Positions 1 to 11,900 of a stretch of DNA of 64,000 nt are shown piece by piece. The notes below the pieces were generated by a model. It ran no database searches and was not told the DNA's origin. It was given only the letters and a program-made list of their open reading frames with translations. The stretch covers positions 49,283,964 to 49,347,963 of the forward strand of contig CM060065.1 in assembly GCA_030533445.1 (NCBI GenBank), given 5' to 3'. Numbering within the stretch: the first letter of the stretch is position 1; each line of letters starts with the position of its first letter. The translations under genes and the position numbers were made by a program. The DNA is from Cyprinodon diabolis (taxonomy: Eukaryota; Chordata; Actinopteri; Cyprinodontiformes; Cyprinodontidae).

Positions 1-771
1 CACATTTGTTACCCCATGTGGAGGTGCAGTGAACTGGAGTGGCTTGGCGTTCACACTCGTTTCCTTTCTCCTCACAACGGAGCACAAAGCTGATTGTAAG
101 TGAACTGCTTCCCGTCTGTTTATGTAAAGGCAGAGGGGGCACAGCCACGAACAACGGCCCCTGACGTTCAACCCCTGGTCCAGCAGGAAGTGCTGTGGGG
201 TTGCTATGCAGCTCTGCTCCAGATCCACAAGAACTCTGGGTTGCCTGTTAACAAACGACGTGTGATGTGGGTAGTATGGCAGACTATTCCACTGGGCACT
301 CCAGAAGCTCTAGAGTAAGAATAGATCAAGGGTGGGATGAACGCGAGATTGAGACAGAGTGATAGTTTGTTCCTGGCAGCAAAGTGTTGTCAGGTTCACG
401 GCCTTTTCGTTTCTCTCTTGTTCCCGTTTTCCTTGTCCTTCCTTTCTGTTATTCTTCACAACTCCTTTCCTCCTGCCCATCTCTCTCCTTTTCTCTATCA
501 GACTCTCGTTGGTGTTTTGAGTCTAATTAGGCAGAAGTAAGGGTTTATTTTGGAAAAAAAAACATTGTTAAAACATCATCATGGTATCTTCACATGTCCA
601 TTGGTTTACCAGCAGGTTTAGCTTTTTTAATTCATAATGCTAACTTCATCCATATAAGTTACTGGACAAATCGCTTGCCTCCGTTTTCCATTTTCCTCGT
701 GTCCCTCCAATTCAATTCAATTCAGTTGATGAATGTATGACTCCAGACTCATACAGCCCTCTGTATAACCT
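1..771. other. No recognised feature
   Basis: Short frames at 100-318 and 337-540 show no family or splice context that I recognise. Nothing else was seen. Confidence 0.5.
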
Positions 772-940
772 TTAGTTCATCCATGGATTCTCATCATTGA
801 ACCCTTAGTTCATCCATGGATTCTCATCATTGAACCCTTAGTTCATCCATGGATTCTCATCATTGAACCCTTAGGTCATTCATGGATTCTCGTTATTGGA
901 CCTTTTGTTCATCCCTGGATTCTCATCCATGAACCCGTAG
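772..940. repeat. 33-bp tandem repeat, about five copies
   Basis: Units begin TTAGTTCATCCATGGATT. The first three are nearly identical and the last two are decayed. Confidence 0.95.
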
Positions 941-1335
941 CACATGGATAGTTCTCTTGGGTCTTCTTGTGTGCTCACTGGCTGCTCCATATGTTTCTAC
1001 ACCTCACCTCTATCCGTCTTCGGCACCTTTTCAAACCATTGCATCCATGTTTTTTCCACCTCTATCCTCAATCCCCTCAGCTTGAGTTGTCATTTCTCAT
1101 ATATTCTCATACCTTCATTGAACAATGTCGTTCTTCCACCACCAGTGCTATGCTGTAAGTCTTTTGTCTACCTCTTGTAGCCATTTTCCTTCCTCACAAA
1201 CTTCTCCTTCCACTCTGTCCTATCCATAACTCTCTTCTTCATCTGACTTTGTACATCTCAATGCTTTGTACTGCCATAATCAGTTCATCTTTGTCTATCA
1301 TCATGTCTATGACTCAACAAAGGAAAGCTATTAGC

Positions 1336-1481
1336 TAGGGCTGAAACCATTAATCCGATTAATTGATTATTGAAATACTAATTTAGTAATCAATTAATTA
1401 TTTACTGGAGTATAGAGACTGTAAAACATGCCTTTAGCTGAGAGAGCGACCCACTTAGAGCAGTAATTAAAACCAAAATTG

Positions 1482-1577
<96 letters not shown>

Positions 1578-1786
1578 ATTTTGCATTTAAAATTTAAAAA
1601 AAAGTTTTCGTCTGTCAACATGCTCTATCCAGAACTCCTCAACTGTAAAAGTTTTACTTGCACCTGGTTTAATTCTGCAGAAATTCTTCTTTAAGGAACC
1701 TTTGGATATCCGATTATTAATCAATTAATCAAAAAAATAATTGACAGATTCATCAATTTGCAAAATAATCGTTAGTTGCAGTCCTA
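1336..1786. mobile_element. hAT miniature element with 8-bp duplication
   Basis: Ends TAGGGCTGAAACCATTA and, inward from the right, TAGGACTGCAACTAACG. Flanked by CTATTAGC at 1328-1335 and 1787-1794. It contains the A/TA microsatellite at 1483-1574. Decayed relatives lie at 23445-23790 and 55010-55345. Confidence 0.88.
1483..1574. repeat. Poly-A followed by (TA)37 microsatellite
   Basis: Eighteen A then 37 TA units. The apparent Ile-Tyr repeat frame on the - strand here is an artefact of this run. Confidence 0.97.
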
Positions 1787-2794
1787 CTATTAGCTGAACA
1801 GCTTGATGCTATCATCTAATGTTTTACTTCATCAGTCTCCTATAGCTTCATGGACTTTTTTTTGTCTTTGCTGATTTGAGTAGATATTCGTTTCTGCAAA
1901 GCTGAAATACGATCCTGCCACATTATTTCAGTGTGAAAGATGTCACGGTCTCAACAGGGTGCTGAAGACTAAAGCTATAACTATCGATTCAACAAATGAC
2001 AAAGTTTCTTCTTCAGATCCTTCCAGTTTTCCTCCCCACTATTCCCTCTTCTTGCCCATTTTTTCCCTCTGTTTCTCCAGTGATGCTGTCATATATACAC
2101 AATATCTCAATTCCTAGAGTCAACACAGTATTTCGGCTGCTTTCTTGCTTCATCTCCTCTCCTACGTTCTCTCCTGCAATCACACTACAGTCAGTGTTTC
2201 AGCTGGCCTTCCTGCTGCCAGTAAAGCATCTCCTCTCTTTGTCTGGGCCTCATGTTGGAGAGGGAGGCTGGCCTCCAAGTTAATTGTGCATTCGTTAGCG
2301 TTTGCCTGCCACAACTTAACGACTCAACTCCCTCAAATGTAGATGAACTGCTGTGTGTGTGTTTGTGTATACGTGTGAGAGACAAAAAGAAGTAAAAAAT
2401 ACAAAAGAGACATTTGTTATTTAAGGATCGCTTTTGCACAAAATATGTCCACAAAGTCTAATTTAATTGTTAAGATTGTATTAAAATCACAAACTGGGGG
2501 GAAAAAGAAACCCATGAAATCAGAAGGCTGTGAATTATTCAGACTGTGTCTGTATTCAGATCATCTAAAATCAGATGCATTGGTTTGAAATTGATGGGTT
2601 GAAACCAGTTTTTATTTTATTTCATTCCAAAAACAGGGGGGTTTTTTTGTGCAAAACATGCTGGTACTTCAGCAGCAGATAATCAAACACAGATTCATCA
2701 TTTAACATTTTAAATCAGGTTCGTATTTTTACAGATTTTGAGCTGAAGCAGTGGTGCCTTTGTGAGTTTGGTAGATGTCTTTAACAGCATTATT

Positions 2795-3170
2795 CACAAT
2801 GTCAGACATATTACACTATTACCATCATGGGAGAAGAAAGACGTGATGGAGGGACTATAAATAGACGAGTGTTCACCTGAACAACAGGTTGGACTATAAA
2901 GGAACAGAGCGGACTGTACTTCCTAAAGATGCTTATGTTTGTGCAGTAAGATGCTCCATATCTGCTGTCAGTCGGTTGTGGACAGTGTGATCTCTTCTGC
3001 TATCAATTAGTAGGGTATCAGCATCAGAGCAGATGACTTAAAGAAGCTTAACAAGCTGATGAAGAAGGTCGGCTCTGTTGGAGGAACTCCTCTGGAACCT
3101 CTGGAGATTCATTTACAAAGAAGAATATTCTTCCCGAAATAAAAAACATTATGAACAACCACGGGTGTCC
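2795..3170 (+). repeat. Decayed non-LTR reverse transcriptase fragment
   Basis: Aligns by eye with the fragment at 47737-48028 and beyond: ATTACCATCATGGG, then AACAGAGCGGACTG, then AAGAAGCTTAACAAG. It also reads through the position where the TTAA element sits in the other copy (CTGGAGATT follows). The frame is broken. Confidence 0.6.
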
Positions 3171-3239
3171 TTTTCATGAAACTGTCAAACAAGAACAGAG
3201 CATCTGAGCATAGATACAGAACAAAGACAAGGTGCCTTA

Positions 3240-3412
3240 GACTGTAAGGAAGAGGATTAGGCCACTGAAAAAAAAATAAGTTAAATATTATGTTAGTTTA
3301 ATATGTGAAAAAAGTCAGAATTCTGACTTTTTCTCAAAATTCTGAGATTTAAAAAGTCAGAATCCTGAGATTAAAGTCAAAATTCTGACTTTAATTTGAG
3401 AATTAAAGGCTT
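3240..3412. repeat. Fragment of the GAATTCTGAC fold-back element
   Basis: Starts GGAAGAGGATTAGG, the terminal sequence of the complete element at 25691-26333, then alternates GAATTCTGACTTT and its complement. The right end is missing. Confidence 0.75.
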
Positions 3413-3884
3413 CACCAGACCGCAGCAGGAGATCCTTTTATAAGGCCCCCTTTATTTGAACTACAGCATTTAATTTTACCTTTTGGATAAAAGAACGGAT
3501 TGAAATTTCGATAGAGAAATGCAGATCAACATTACCTCAGCAGCAAACGTTCTGATGTAAACTTTTATGCTAATAGCTACAGGTAGCATAAAGTCTAACA
3601 GTTAATGTATCTTTTTTTTATGATACTACACGTATATGCTCATTTGACATCGTTAAAGATGTCCTTCTGTAATCTCCACTCCTTCAGCTAAAAGACCATA
3701 AAATAAGTTGAACCTGATGTGAAATGTAACTTTGAGATTTGGTGGCTACACCAAAAACAGAATTTATGAACTTAAAATTCAGTCATAGAACTGAAAATGA
3801 ATTTGGATAAATGCTGGTAATGGGTCGGGTCTTGGTTCTGAACTCTACTGGTGCGGGCGGATACGGTTCTGAAAAAGCAGAACC

Positions 3885-4020
3885 GAGCAAGACTCTGGTT
3901 GGAGGACGTGAAGAGAACCCATACATTCTCAGGGAGAACATGCAATGTTCTATCTATCGGCCCGGGATTGTACCCAGAACCTTCTTGCTGCAGATACTGC
4001 AACTAACTGCATCACCATGC
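3885..4020 (-). repeat. Dispersed repeat with tRNA-like B box, inverted fragment
   Basis: The reverse complement aligns with the repeat at 32602-32815 (AGCAAGAAGGTTCTGGGT, ATGTTCTCCCTGAG). Confidence 0.65.
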
Positions 4021-4299
4021 AAACGTTATCTGGAAAAAAAAGAACAAAATAGTAAAAATCAGAAAAGTATGATCTGCATTCGTATTAAGATCCTCTGAGT
4101 CAATATTTTTTGTTGTAAAAACAGCTGCATCAGCACCTGCTTTACACATCTAAAGGCTTAACAACTCTTTATCTCAAACTAGCTGAAGCTCAATGAATTT
4201 ACAACAGAGAAAAAAATGGTCACAGTTTGTCAATTAAGTCTGTATAATTAAGTCTGAACTTTGAATTGGTCATTCTAGTGATTAATAAACTGTAGAACT

Positions 4300-4599
4300 C
4301 AGTGCTTTTCCAAAGTGTGGGTTGCGCCCCCTGGAGGTGGCGTGTAATTGCATAGGGGTGCTGAAGAAAAAAGAATGTTGATAACCATGTTCAGTCCTGG
4401 AACATGGTCAAATCAACAGTTAAACTCAAAACTGTTACACTTTAAAAGTGCTAGTTTTGTGACTTAAAGTCTACTGCAGTTTGCTTGTTGCAGTATATGA
4501 TTTAATGCAGCTGACTTTTACTGTATTCAACTGTTAAAAATCATTTTTGATGATTGGGGAAATGGGGGGTGGGCAGAGAGAACAGTTTGGGAACCACTG
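4300..4599. mobile_element. hAT-like miniature element
   Basis: Ends CAGTGCTTTTCCAAAGTGTG and, inward from the right, CAGTGGTTCCCAAACTG, the common hAT terminal form. No clean duplication could be seen. Confidence 0.65.
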
Positions 4600-4609
4600 G
4601 CTTAAACTA

Positions 4610-6228
4610 TAACCTGTCATCTTAGAAAGTGAACTTACTAACTCACAATAAAAATCTCTCACAGCTCTAAGAATTTATCTCGATCCATCTCCCCATCAGC
4701 TCTGAAAATCCCCTTTTATTTCTGATTAACCCTATTCCCCACCGCATGACGCTGCTGAACACCTCCGCTTTGATGTGCAGCAGTTTTCTTCCACAAAGGT
4801 TAAGAAATAATAATCATTTTTTGTCCCTTCTGACCGAATCACCTTCTTTCCTTAATTTTCTGCATCTTCTACGTTTCTTTAAGCACATGGCTAGTGGGAC
4901 TTCTCTCTTTCTTCCACCCATTGGTTTCTATTGACCATTTTATAAAGACCATTTCTGTTACCTACTCTGCTATTGTTACAACTTTCCCTTCCCAGACTGT
5001 TACTCTAGGCAGATACTTTAAGGTTGGCTTGTTTTGTACTTTAATTCGACCATTTTTGGATCGTCTCACTGGAACGTTTGCAGCAATTGATATATTTTGT
5101 AGTCCAATCATATTAGCGAAATAATGATAATTGGTTTAAAAAAGAGCATACATACATGAAGTGATGAGTGCTCAGAATAAAATGGAATAATCAGCTGCTG
5201 AGTTGAATGGGTTACAGAATGCAATTTGACAAATAATATTTGTTTACAGTTTAGTTTTAGAAATATAATGCATACTATAGCAGCTTGGGGATTTGTTAAG
5301 AGAGATACCTTGGATCAGAATGGCAGATAAATATTATTTTTATAGCCGGATTCTTCCCTTTTTACCTTAATCTGTTAAGCAAATTGCCAACAGTATTTTT
5401 CACTTCATTAGGGTATGTAATGACATGACATATGGGGTATTTACTGCGGTAACCATGTATAAAGACACAGTAGAGAATTACTTGACAGAGGGAGGCTCCC
5501 ACTCTGACTTCTCCTAGAGTTTCTCTCTTGTTCTCTAATTTAAGATGCTTTTAATCTGTCACTTCACTGGCTTCTGGTCAAGAGAGGCTTTTCTTTAAGA
5601 ATAGGCCGTATTTAACATTGGACATCTGATTTATAACTTTGTTTAGGTTTTGAACACAATACTTTAAAGAAAATAGTTGTTACTCTGTTTACTAGAAGAG
5701 TAAAAACACCTCCAAGGACTTTTATTTAAGGTAAGTCAAACAGGGCATGGGTAAATAGATACTAGACCTGTATCAGGAGGATTTTAGAAGCTCTACTGAA
5801 ATTACTTTTTTGGAAAATTTTACTGGCAAGATAAGAAATTGCATATCTTAAACATGTTTTGACTGATTTGCAGTATTTTGCTTATTTCAGTTTTGGTTCC
5901 CAGCTTTAATTTCTCATCTTTTTTTCCTGGTGTCTCTTCAGATAATCTGGAATACATGTATTTTAAGATATCAATGTAAGTTATTTCATTTTATTGGAAA
6001 TAATTTAATACAAAAGTGACACTGCAATGTAAAAGTAGCAATAAAATCTATATACACTCTTTTTAGATAACTGTACGGCTGTGATTACATGTCACAGCAG
6101 CACAAACACATGGTTTCTATACAGTTAAGGGTCTTTAATACATTACTTTAAGCTTCATATGTCACGCTGAGAATCTTGGTTGAAATTTGGTGCCGTAGTT
6201 GCTGTAGGTTTAAATGTGCTGCTGTAGT
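4610..6228. other. No recognised feature
   Basis: AT-rich. Short frames (4746-5124) show no family resemblance. Just before 6229 lies a short repeated block (see 6229-7109). Confidence 0.45.
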
Positions 6229-7109
6229 CAGGGGGGGAATTACCATAGCAATACTAGGCAGTTGCCTAGGGTCCCAAGTTCCTGGTGACCCCATACAACG
6301 CTGTTTACAAGAATGCTTAATACAAGTATTCCTTATTTGTGTACATTAAGTTTTTGATAAAAATCCTTTTGCTAAAATGACATCAGAAAGCTTAGAAAAT
6401 TAAGTGTTTCTCTGGCCCCCCTTCAGTGTCCACCATATTGGATCAGTCCATTTGAGCACATGTTCAGAAAGGTCCAAACAGACAGCAGCAAACCATTTGA
6501 AAACAGACGGTGTGAAGAGCAATGTCGCCAACTTGGCGCTTTAGTTCCTAAATATAGCGACTTTTCAGACCCCTCTAGCACTTTGATTTCAAAAAAGCAC
6601 CTAGTGCCAAAGCTAGCAACTTTTTTCTGCTACTGCAGACTTTGGAGACAACATCTAAAAGCAGCAAACTCTGCTCTCCAGAGCAAGTAGATTGGTAACC
6701 CCGCCTCCTGCTCTCCTCTATTTTGTCTGATGTCATGATTCATGCAGCTATTATTTCCTCCAAATGAAAAATGGAGAACAGATAAGCAGATCATGGCTTG
6801 TCTACAGTGAAAAGAAGGACTGGGTTATTTACTTTTGCCGTCGCCTTTTTGGAAACACAGGAAGGAGCAATCAGCTAAGTGAGCTTAGTGCTTGGAAAAA
6901 AAATCTGTCATTCCTTTAGAGACAGCATGAAAAGTCAGCTGAGTACAAAACATAGAGAGGAAAACAAGAAGAAAAGGGACAAGAAGAGAGGGACAAAACC
7001 TAGAACAAATAATGGATGTCTATTCTACAAAAATTTCTGTATCTGTATAATGGGTCTGTTTTATGTGTTGTCTTTCCCTAGGGCCCCAAATTTCCTAAAT
7101 CCACCCCTG
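6229..7109. mobile_element. hAT-like element inserted in a short tandem repeat
   Basis: Ends CAGGGGGGGAATTACC and, inward from the right, CAGGGGTGGATTTAGG. Flanks GCTGTAGT (6221-6228) and GCCGTAGT (7110-7117) differ at one base. A block GCCGTAGTTGCTGTAGG occurs on both sides, so it landed inside a repeat. Confidence 0.75.
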
Positions 7110-8135
7110 GCCGTAGTTGCTGTGGGTTTAAATGTGCTGCCGTAGTTGCTTGCACAGGATTAGTGCTCCACATGCTTGACCTGCTTTCCTGGCCAGTGAT
7201 TACACCATTGACCTTCAAAGGATACAAAGCGCTATCAAAATTATATTAGCTTTCTAAAAAATATCGTTTCTGTTGCTTTTTTTAACAACTTAATGTCTTA
7301 GGACATCAAACATGTTGCGCAAAGATAACTAGAAAAAATAGAAAAGGCTGTCATTTATTTATTTATGTCAGAAAAAACTTTCCAAACCATTCTGCTACTG
7401 CATGAAAACCTAAATGCCCCCTAGCAGCAAATATTGTTGTTTAGTATTTGATAACTGGCAGTGAATCTTAAACATTACTGTTAAAATTATATTGTACTTT
7501 TTTTACAGAATCGTTTTACATCAACTAAACACAAGGTTTTCACGTCAATGCCTGGCTGCTGAAGTGTCTTCTAAGTCATCACAATTAGATTTAAGGGTGG
7601 AAATCGATTAAGCCACTTAGTAGTTCATGAAAACTTGCTATGGGGCCTTATCGTTTTTGCTAGCTGTTATTAATTGAATAAACCATTTCTTTGTTTATTT
7701 CATCTGTGCTCTCCTGGTTACTCAAAGTGCACAAAAAGCAAATGTTTGCAAAAGTTCTAACTAATATTGCAGACGTAACTGTTACTCCGAGATGCTCGGA
7801 TCAAACTAACTGTGCTCCCACAGTACTGAACTTGTTGAAACATTTTTAGTTGTCGAATAAAAAAAAAAATAAAAAAAGGTTATGTTAAGAACTTAAGAAG
7901 CTAAATTAAAATGTTATTTTAAACGCAAAAAGGCTAATAAAAATGTTAATAAGCTAAGTATTCATCTAAAATTTAAGTCCCTGTATCAGCATTAAGGTTC
8001 TGAGGTCTTGTGTTTTTCAGGAATTTCTTTCAGAGCTACTCTTTGGATTTTTATCATGTTAGGGCAAGTGACTTTTTTGGGGGGATGGGTTAAAACCAAC
8101 TATATTTTAAAAGAGAATATTAACCTGTCAATCGT
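7110..8135. other. No recognised feature
   Basis: AT-rich sequence with short homopolymer runs. No repeat end or reading frame that I recognise. Confidence 0.45.
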
Positions 8136-8575
8136 ACAGAGGAGGATTAGGGACACTGGAAAAATTAAAAAAGTTAACTAATTTTTAAATATCATTCCAG
8201 TTTAATATTTGGAAAAAGTCAGAATTCTGACTTTAATCTGAGAATTTTGATTTTTTTTTTTTTTTTTACAGAATTCTGACTTTAATCTGAGAATTGTGAC
8301 TTTTTTCCCCCACAGTTTTGACTTTAATCTGAGAATTCTGACTTTTTTCCCCCACAGTTTTGACTTTAATCTGAGAATTCTGACTTTTTTCTCAGAATTC
8401 TAGCTTTTTTCTCAGAATTTTGACTTTAATCTAAGAATTCTGACTTTCTTCTCATAATTGTGACTTTGATCTCAAAATTCTGACTTTAATCTCAGGATTC
8501 TGACTTTTTAAATCTCAGAATTTTGAGAATAAAGTCAGAGTTCTGAGATTCTCACTTGTTTCGCATATTAAACTA
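8136..8575. repeat. GAATTCTGAC-type element next to the slc7a10 promoter
   Basis: Starts GTACAGAGGAGGATTAGGG and continues as many copies of GAATTCTGACTTTAATCT, ending in the inverted form. The right terminus is not clear. It ends about 230 bp before the slc7a10 start codon. Confidence 0.75.
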
Positions 8576-8599
8576 ACATAATATTTCACTTTTTTTCTA

Positions 8600-8802
8600 T
8601 GCTCAGACGCTCTGACACCTCTCTACATCAACGCCTACCTGAAACAAAGTTGGAGGTTGTAACGCATGCGCACCCCCCGCCCGCCCCTCATCTGCTCAAT
8701 ATAATAAGCGCATCCGGGCGGCCGCGTGCAGCGTGGTTCAGTCTACAGTAACTGAACCGGACTGAGGGGAAGAGGAAGCGGACCGAAGAGACAGAGGGAG
8801 AG
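8600..8802 (+). promoter_or_regulatory. slc7a10: Probable slc7a10 promoter and 5' UTR
   Basis: A GC-rich stretch in AT-rich surroundings. Visible candidate elements are a palindromic NRF1-like GCATGCGC at 8664-8671, a CCGCCCGCCCC Sp1/KLF-like run at about 8678-8688 and a TATA-like AATATAATAAG at about 8698-8708. The initiation site is not visible; by spacing it would lie near 8730. A repeat element ends just upstream (see 8136-8575). Confidence 0.55.
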
Positions 8803-8908
8803 ATGGGTGACAATGAGAAGAGAAGGAAGGATGAAAGCGCCAACAACGATGACAAAGTTACCCTGAAAAAGGAAATCGGACTCCTGAGCGCGTGCGCTAT
8901 CATCATCG
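8803..8908 (+). CDS. slc7a10: slc7a10 coding exon 1
   Basis: Encodes the charged cytosolic N-terminus ([12 protein letters not shown]) and the start of TM1 ([16 protein letters not shown]). It ends in phase 1, followed by GTGAGT. The exon sits in a GC-rich segment about 100 bp below a TATA-like AATATAATAAG. Confidence 0.93.
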
Positions 8909-11900
8909 GTGAGTGCGCGGCTCTTTGAAGTTGAGCTGACAGGTTGAGGTGGGGGGCGGGGGGGGCTGCTGTGGCCTGTTAGAGTCAGCTGTCAGAGTGA
9001 TGGACACCTTTGGCGCGCGTGCGTCTCTTTCACACCAACCGTTAAACAGTTGGAGTGAAAAAAGCCGCTTTAGACGCTGAGGAGGAGGAAACCTCTGATG
9101 ACAGCAGCTTTTTCTTTCTGTAAGCTTAGAAAGTGTTGCATCAGGCGGCTGAATGTTGGGATGCTTACGTGGCTGGATGGAGGTTCGGTTCTGAGTCCAA
9201 ACGAACCGCCCACAATGAAAACCATCCCACCGCAAAGACAACACAAAGGCTTTTAACGAACACGGAAAACATTCCTCTGTTGGAAAGCATCAAAGCTTTA
9301 ACTTTAATAAATTCCTAGAAAACAGGGAGTGGTTACCAGTTTGTCCCCATATTAAAGCACCAAAGAGGAAACCTGCCTTAAATAAAATAAAAAACATAAC
9401 CAGATAAACCAGCGGATTACTTACATTTCCTCTTGATTCCAAAGTATCACCTCTTTCAAAGTACACACATGGTTTTTCCCTTCTCTCTTCTTGTCCTTAT
9501 GTTGTATTAGAACAAAAGAAGTTGGATCTGGTAGGATAAACCATCTATTCCCTAAGGTCAGGGTCGTGACCCCAGGGGCATAGCCAGAAATTTTTTATAA
9601 GGGTGGCCAGGCAATAACCAATGTACAATGAGGGGTGGCCGAAAGCGGATAGGCACCAGAACCTCAGCGTCAATCTACACTCTTCCAACTAGAAAATAAA
9701 GAAGAAAAACATCCATATTTTGGAAATAAAGACAAGTATACTTTCCTACAGCGTTTGCTAACAAATAGACGCATATATTTAAACATCTGTTATTTCTAGA
9801 TAGAAGGCAGTTTTGAGTTCTGGGGCGTAAATCTTTTCCATTGTCATTATTTACCTACTTTTATCATAAATATTCTGTGTAAAATTGATATTTACAAGCA
9901 CTAATATATACATAAATTGATTATTTGTTAGTTTTTATTAAAATTGTTATTTTATCTTTGATTTTACTGAAGACTCTTAGATGGCTTGCAGGGACACAAT
10001 TTTCTCTTTACCCCATATAACACAGAATCTAGTTCTGAAAAGAGCATGAATTCTGTAGCCTCGTGAGACCATCCTGATCTCGCGAGCTTTCAAGGTTTCA
10101 CTCGCTAATCAGTCTGGAGACTCTCCGTTAAAGAAAATTTGGAGAAGTTAACCAAACGAACGTCCAATCAGCGTTGGCTTTGAGGCGGGTTGAGGTGTGA
10201 CGCAACGAGAAGCGCGACAGTTCAGTCTAAAGAACATGGCGGCTTCAGCCGATGAAACTAGCGTTAGCGTGGCTATCGAGCAAGTTTTATCGGAATTACA
10301 GAGTATTTCTTCACTGAAAGAAGAGCAAAACACTGCTCTGGAGGCTTTTCTCAGAGGAAAAGATGTTTTTGCTCTTCTCCCGACTGGTTTCGGCAAGAGT
10401 TTGATCTATCAATTGGCTCCTCTTCGTCGTCGCTCTGTTAGTATGTCATATGCTTCGTTGATCTGATTGGTTTATTTGGCCCGTCTATCACCAACATAGG
10501 CCAATCAGCTAACCAGTATTTTCGCCCCTTCCCAAAATTACTTCAACTGAAGGTTTCCAGATGGATATGCGGAGCAAATCCATCTGGCGGAGTCAGGTTA
10601 GGAATTCTGTACTTATCATCTTTAATGTTAGTATATTTAAGTGTATAATTAACCAGCAAAAAAAAAAAATATTATTTTATTTTTATTTTTTTGAGTATTC
10701 CACTTGAGAATATTACTGCTGCCACCATCTGTATTAGAGGGGGAAAAAATGGTAGGGGCCACAGAAACATACTAGATGGGGGGCCAGGGGTGTCATCTAG
10801 CTCCACCCCTGCGTGACCCCTGTTGGGTTCAGGGGTCAACAAGCATGGGGTCCTGAGATCCAATATAGAAATTAAACTAAATCATGTTTTAGTGAGTGAT
10901 GAAGAATATTTATATCACATAACCAAATCCATTGGTTGCTGGTTTTTAATCTTTGTCCCCATCAATTATATATGTTTTAAATTATTTTGTGTAGCTTATT
11001 CCAACCAATAGTTTAAGTAACGCAACCCTTCTGGTATTGTTTTCTGTTTCAGACACTTAAGACATTGTGAACCAGTGGTTCTTGGATGTTTTACTATAAA
11101 ACTAATTCTAAATCTAAGGGATATTTTTAGGTTTTGTTGCATTAGAGCTATGATGATCATGAGGTTTTAACTGCTAAAGGTGTATCAGTCTGGCATAAAA
11201 TTTAATTTGACATATAAAACTAAAGTTTATTGGATTAAACATGTCTTCATAACAATGATTGATAGTTAATTATTTTAAGGCAGCAGGTAAAAGTTTTGTT
11301 GCCATAGTTACATTTGCAGAAGCAAGAGTCCTAGTATGCACCCATTAGCAGTTATCAGTCCCATTGAATGGCTTTAGATTGTACCAGTAGGCTGTTATCG
11401 AGTGAATCCTAACCCTAAAGTCTTTCATTTTCCACTACAGAATTAATCTGTTTACGTGTAATCTTAAAATAATTTCAGTAGTACTATAAATATGAAAAAC
11501 AAATAAAAATAAAATGATCCGCATGTCGCTTATATTAAACAAACTAAAAACAAAGAAATTGCATATTTTGTCAACTGAGTTGTAGAATCCTCCCGCTATA
11601 AATATTTATTTCTCTGTGAAAAAGAGCAGATCATTCTTTAATAAGATCCTCGTCAAACGGACATGCAATGTTTATTTTTAAAAGATAATTATGTGGTGGA
11701 TCTAGTAAGAGTTTGTTTATGTTTTATGCACAAAAATACGACAAAAACCCGACTAAATCAGGAAATAAAACGGCGTGATTGGCTGTTAGGAGAGCGGAGA
11801 CATGGACTCTCTATGTAATGAGTATTACTAAGGGTATGCTGGCCTTGCTGGCCTGACAGAACACCGGCAACAGTTTAATGACTGGGTTAAAGGGTGGCCC

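Larger units (their letters stand above)
9573..10811. mobile_element. hAT miniature element with perfect 8-bp duplication
   Basis: Ends CAGGGGCATAGCCAG and, read inward from the right, CAGGGGTGGAGCTAG. Duplication CGTGACCC at 9565-9572 and 10812-10819. It is interrupted by helicase-exon copy 1. No transposase frame was seen. Confidence 0.88.

Noticed and set aside
1394..1621. Frame with a long Ile-Tyr repeat on the - strand
   Set aside because: It is translation of the (TA)37 microsatellite.
8160..8560. Regularly spaced short repeats resembling a CRISPR array
   Set aside because: The units are adjacent and palindromic without unique spacers, in a vertebrate intergenic region, and recur inside a mobile element.
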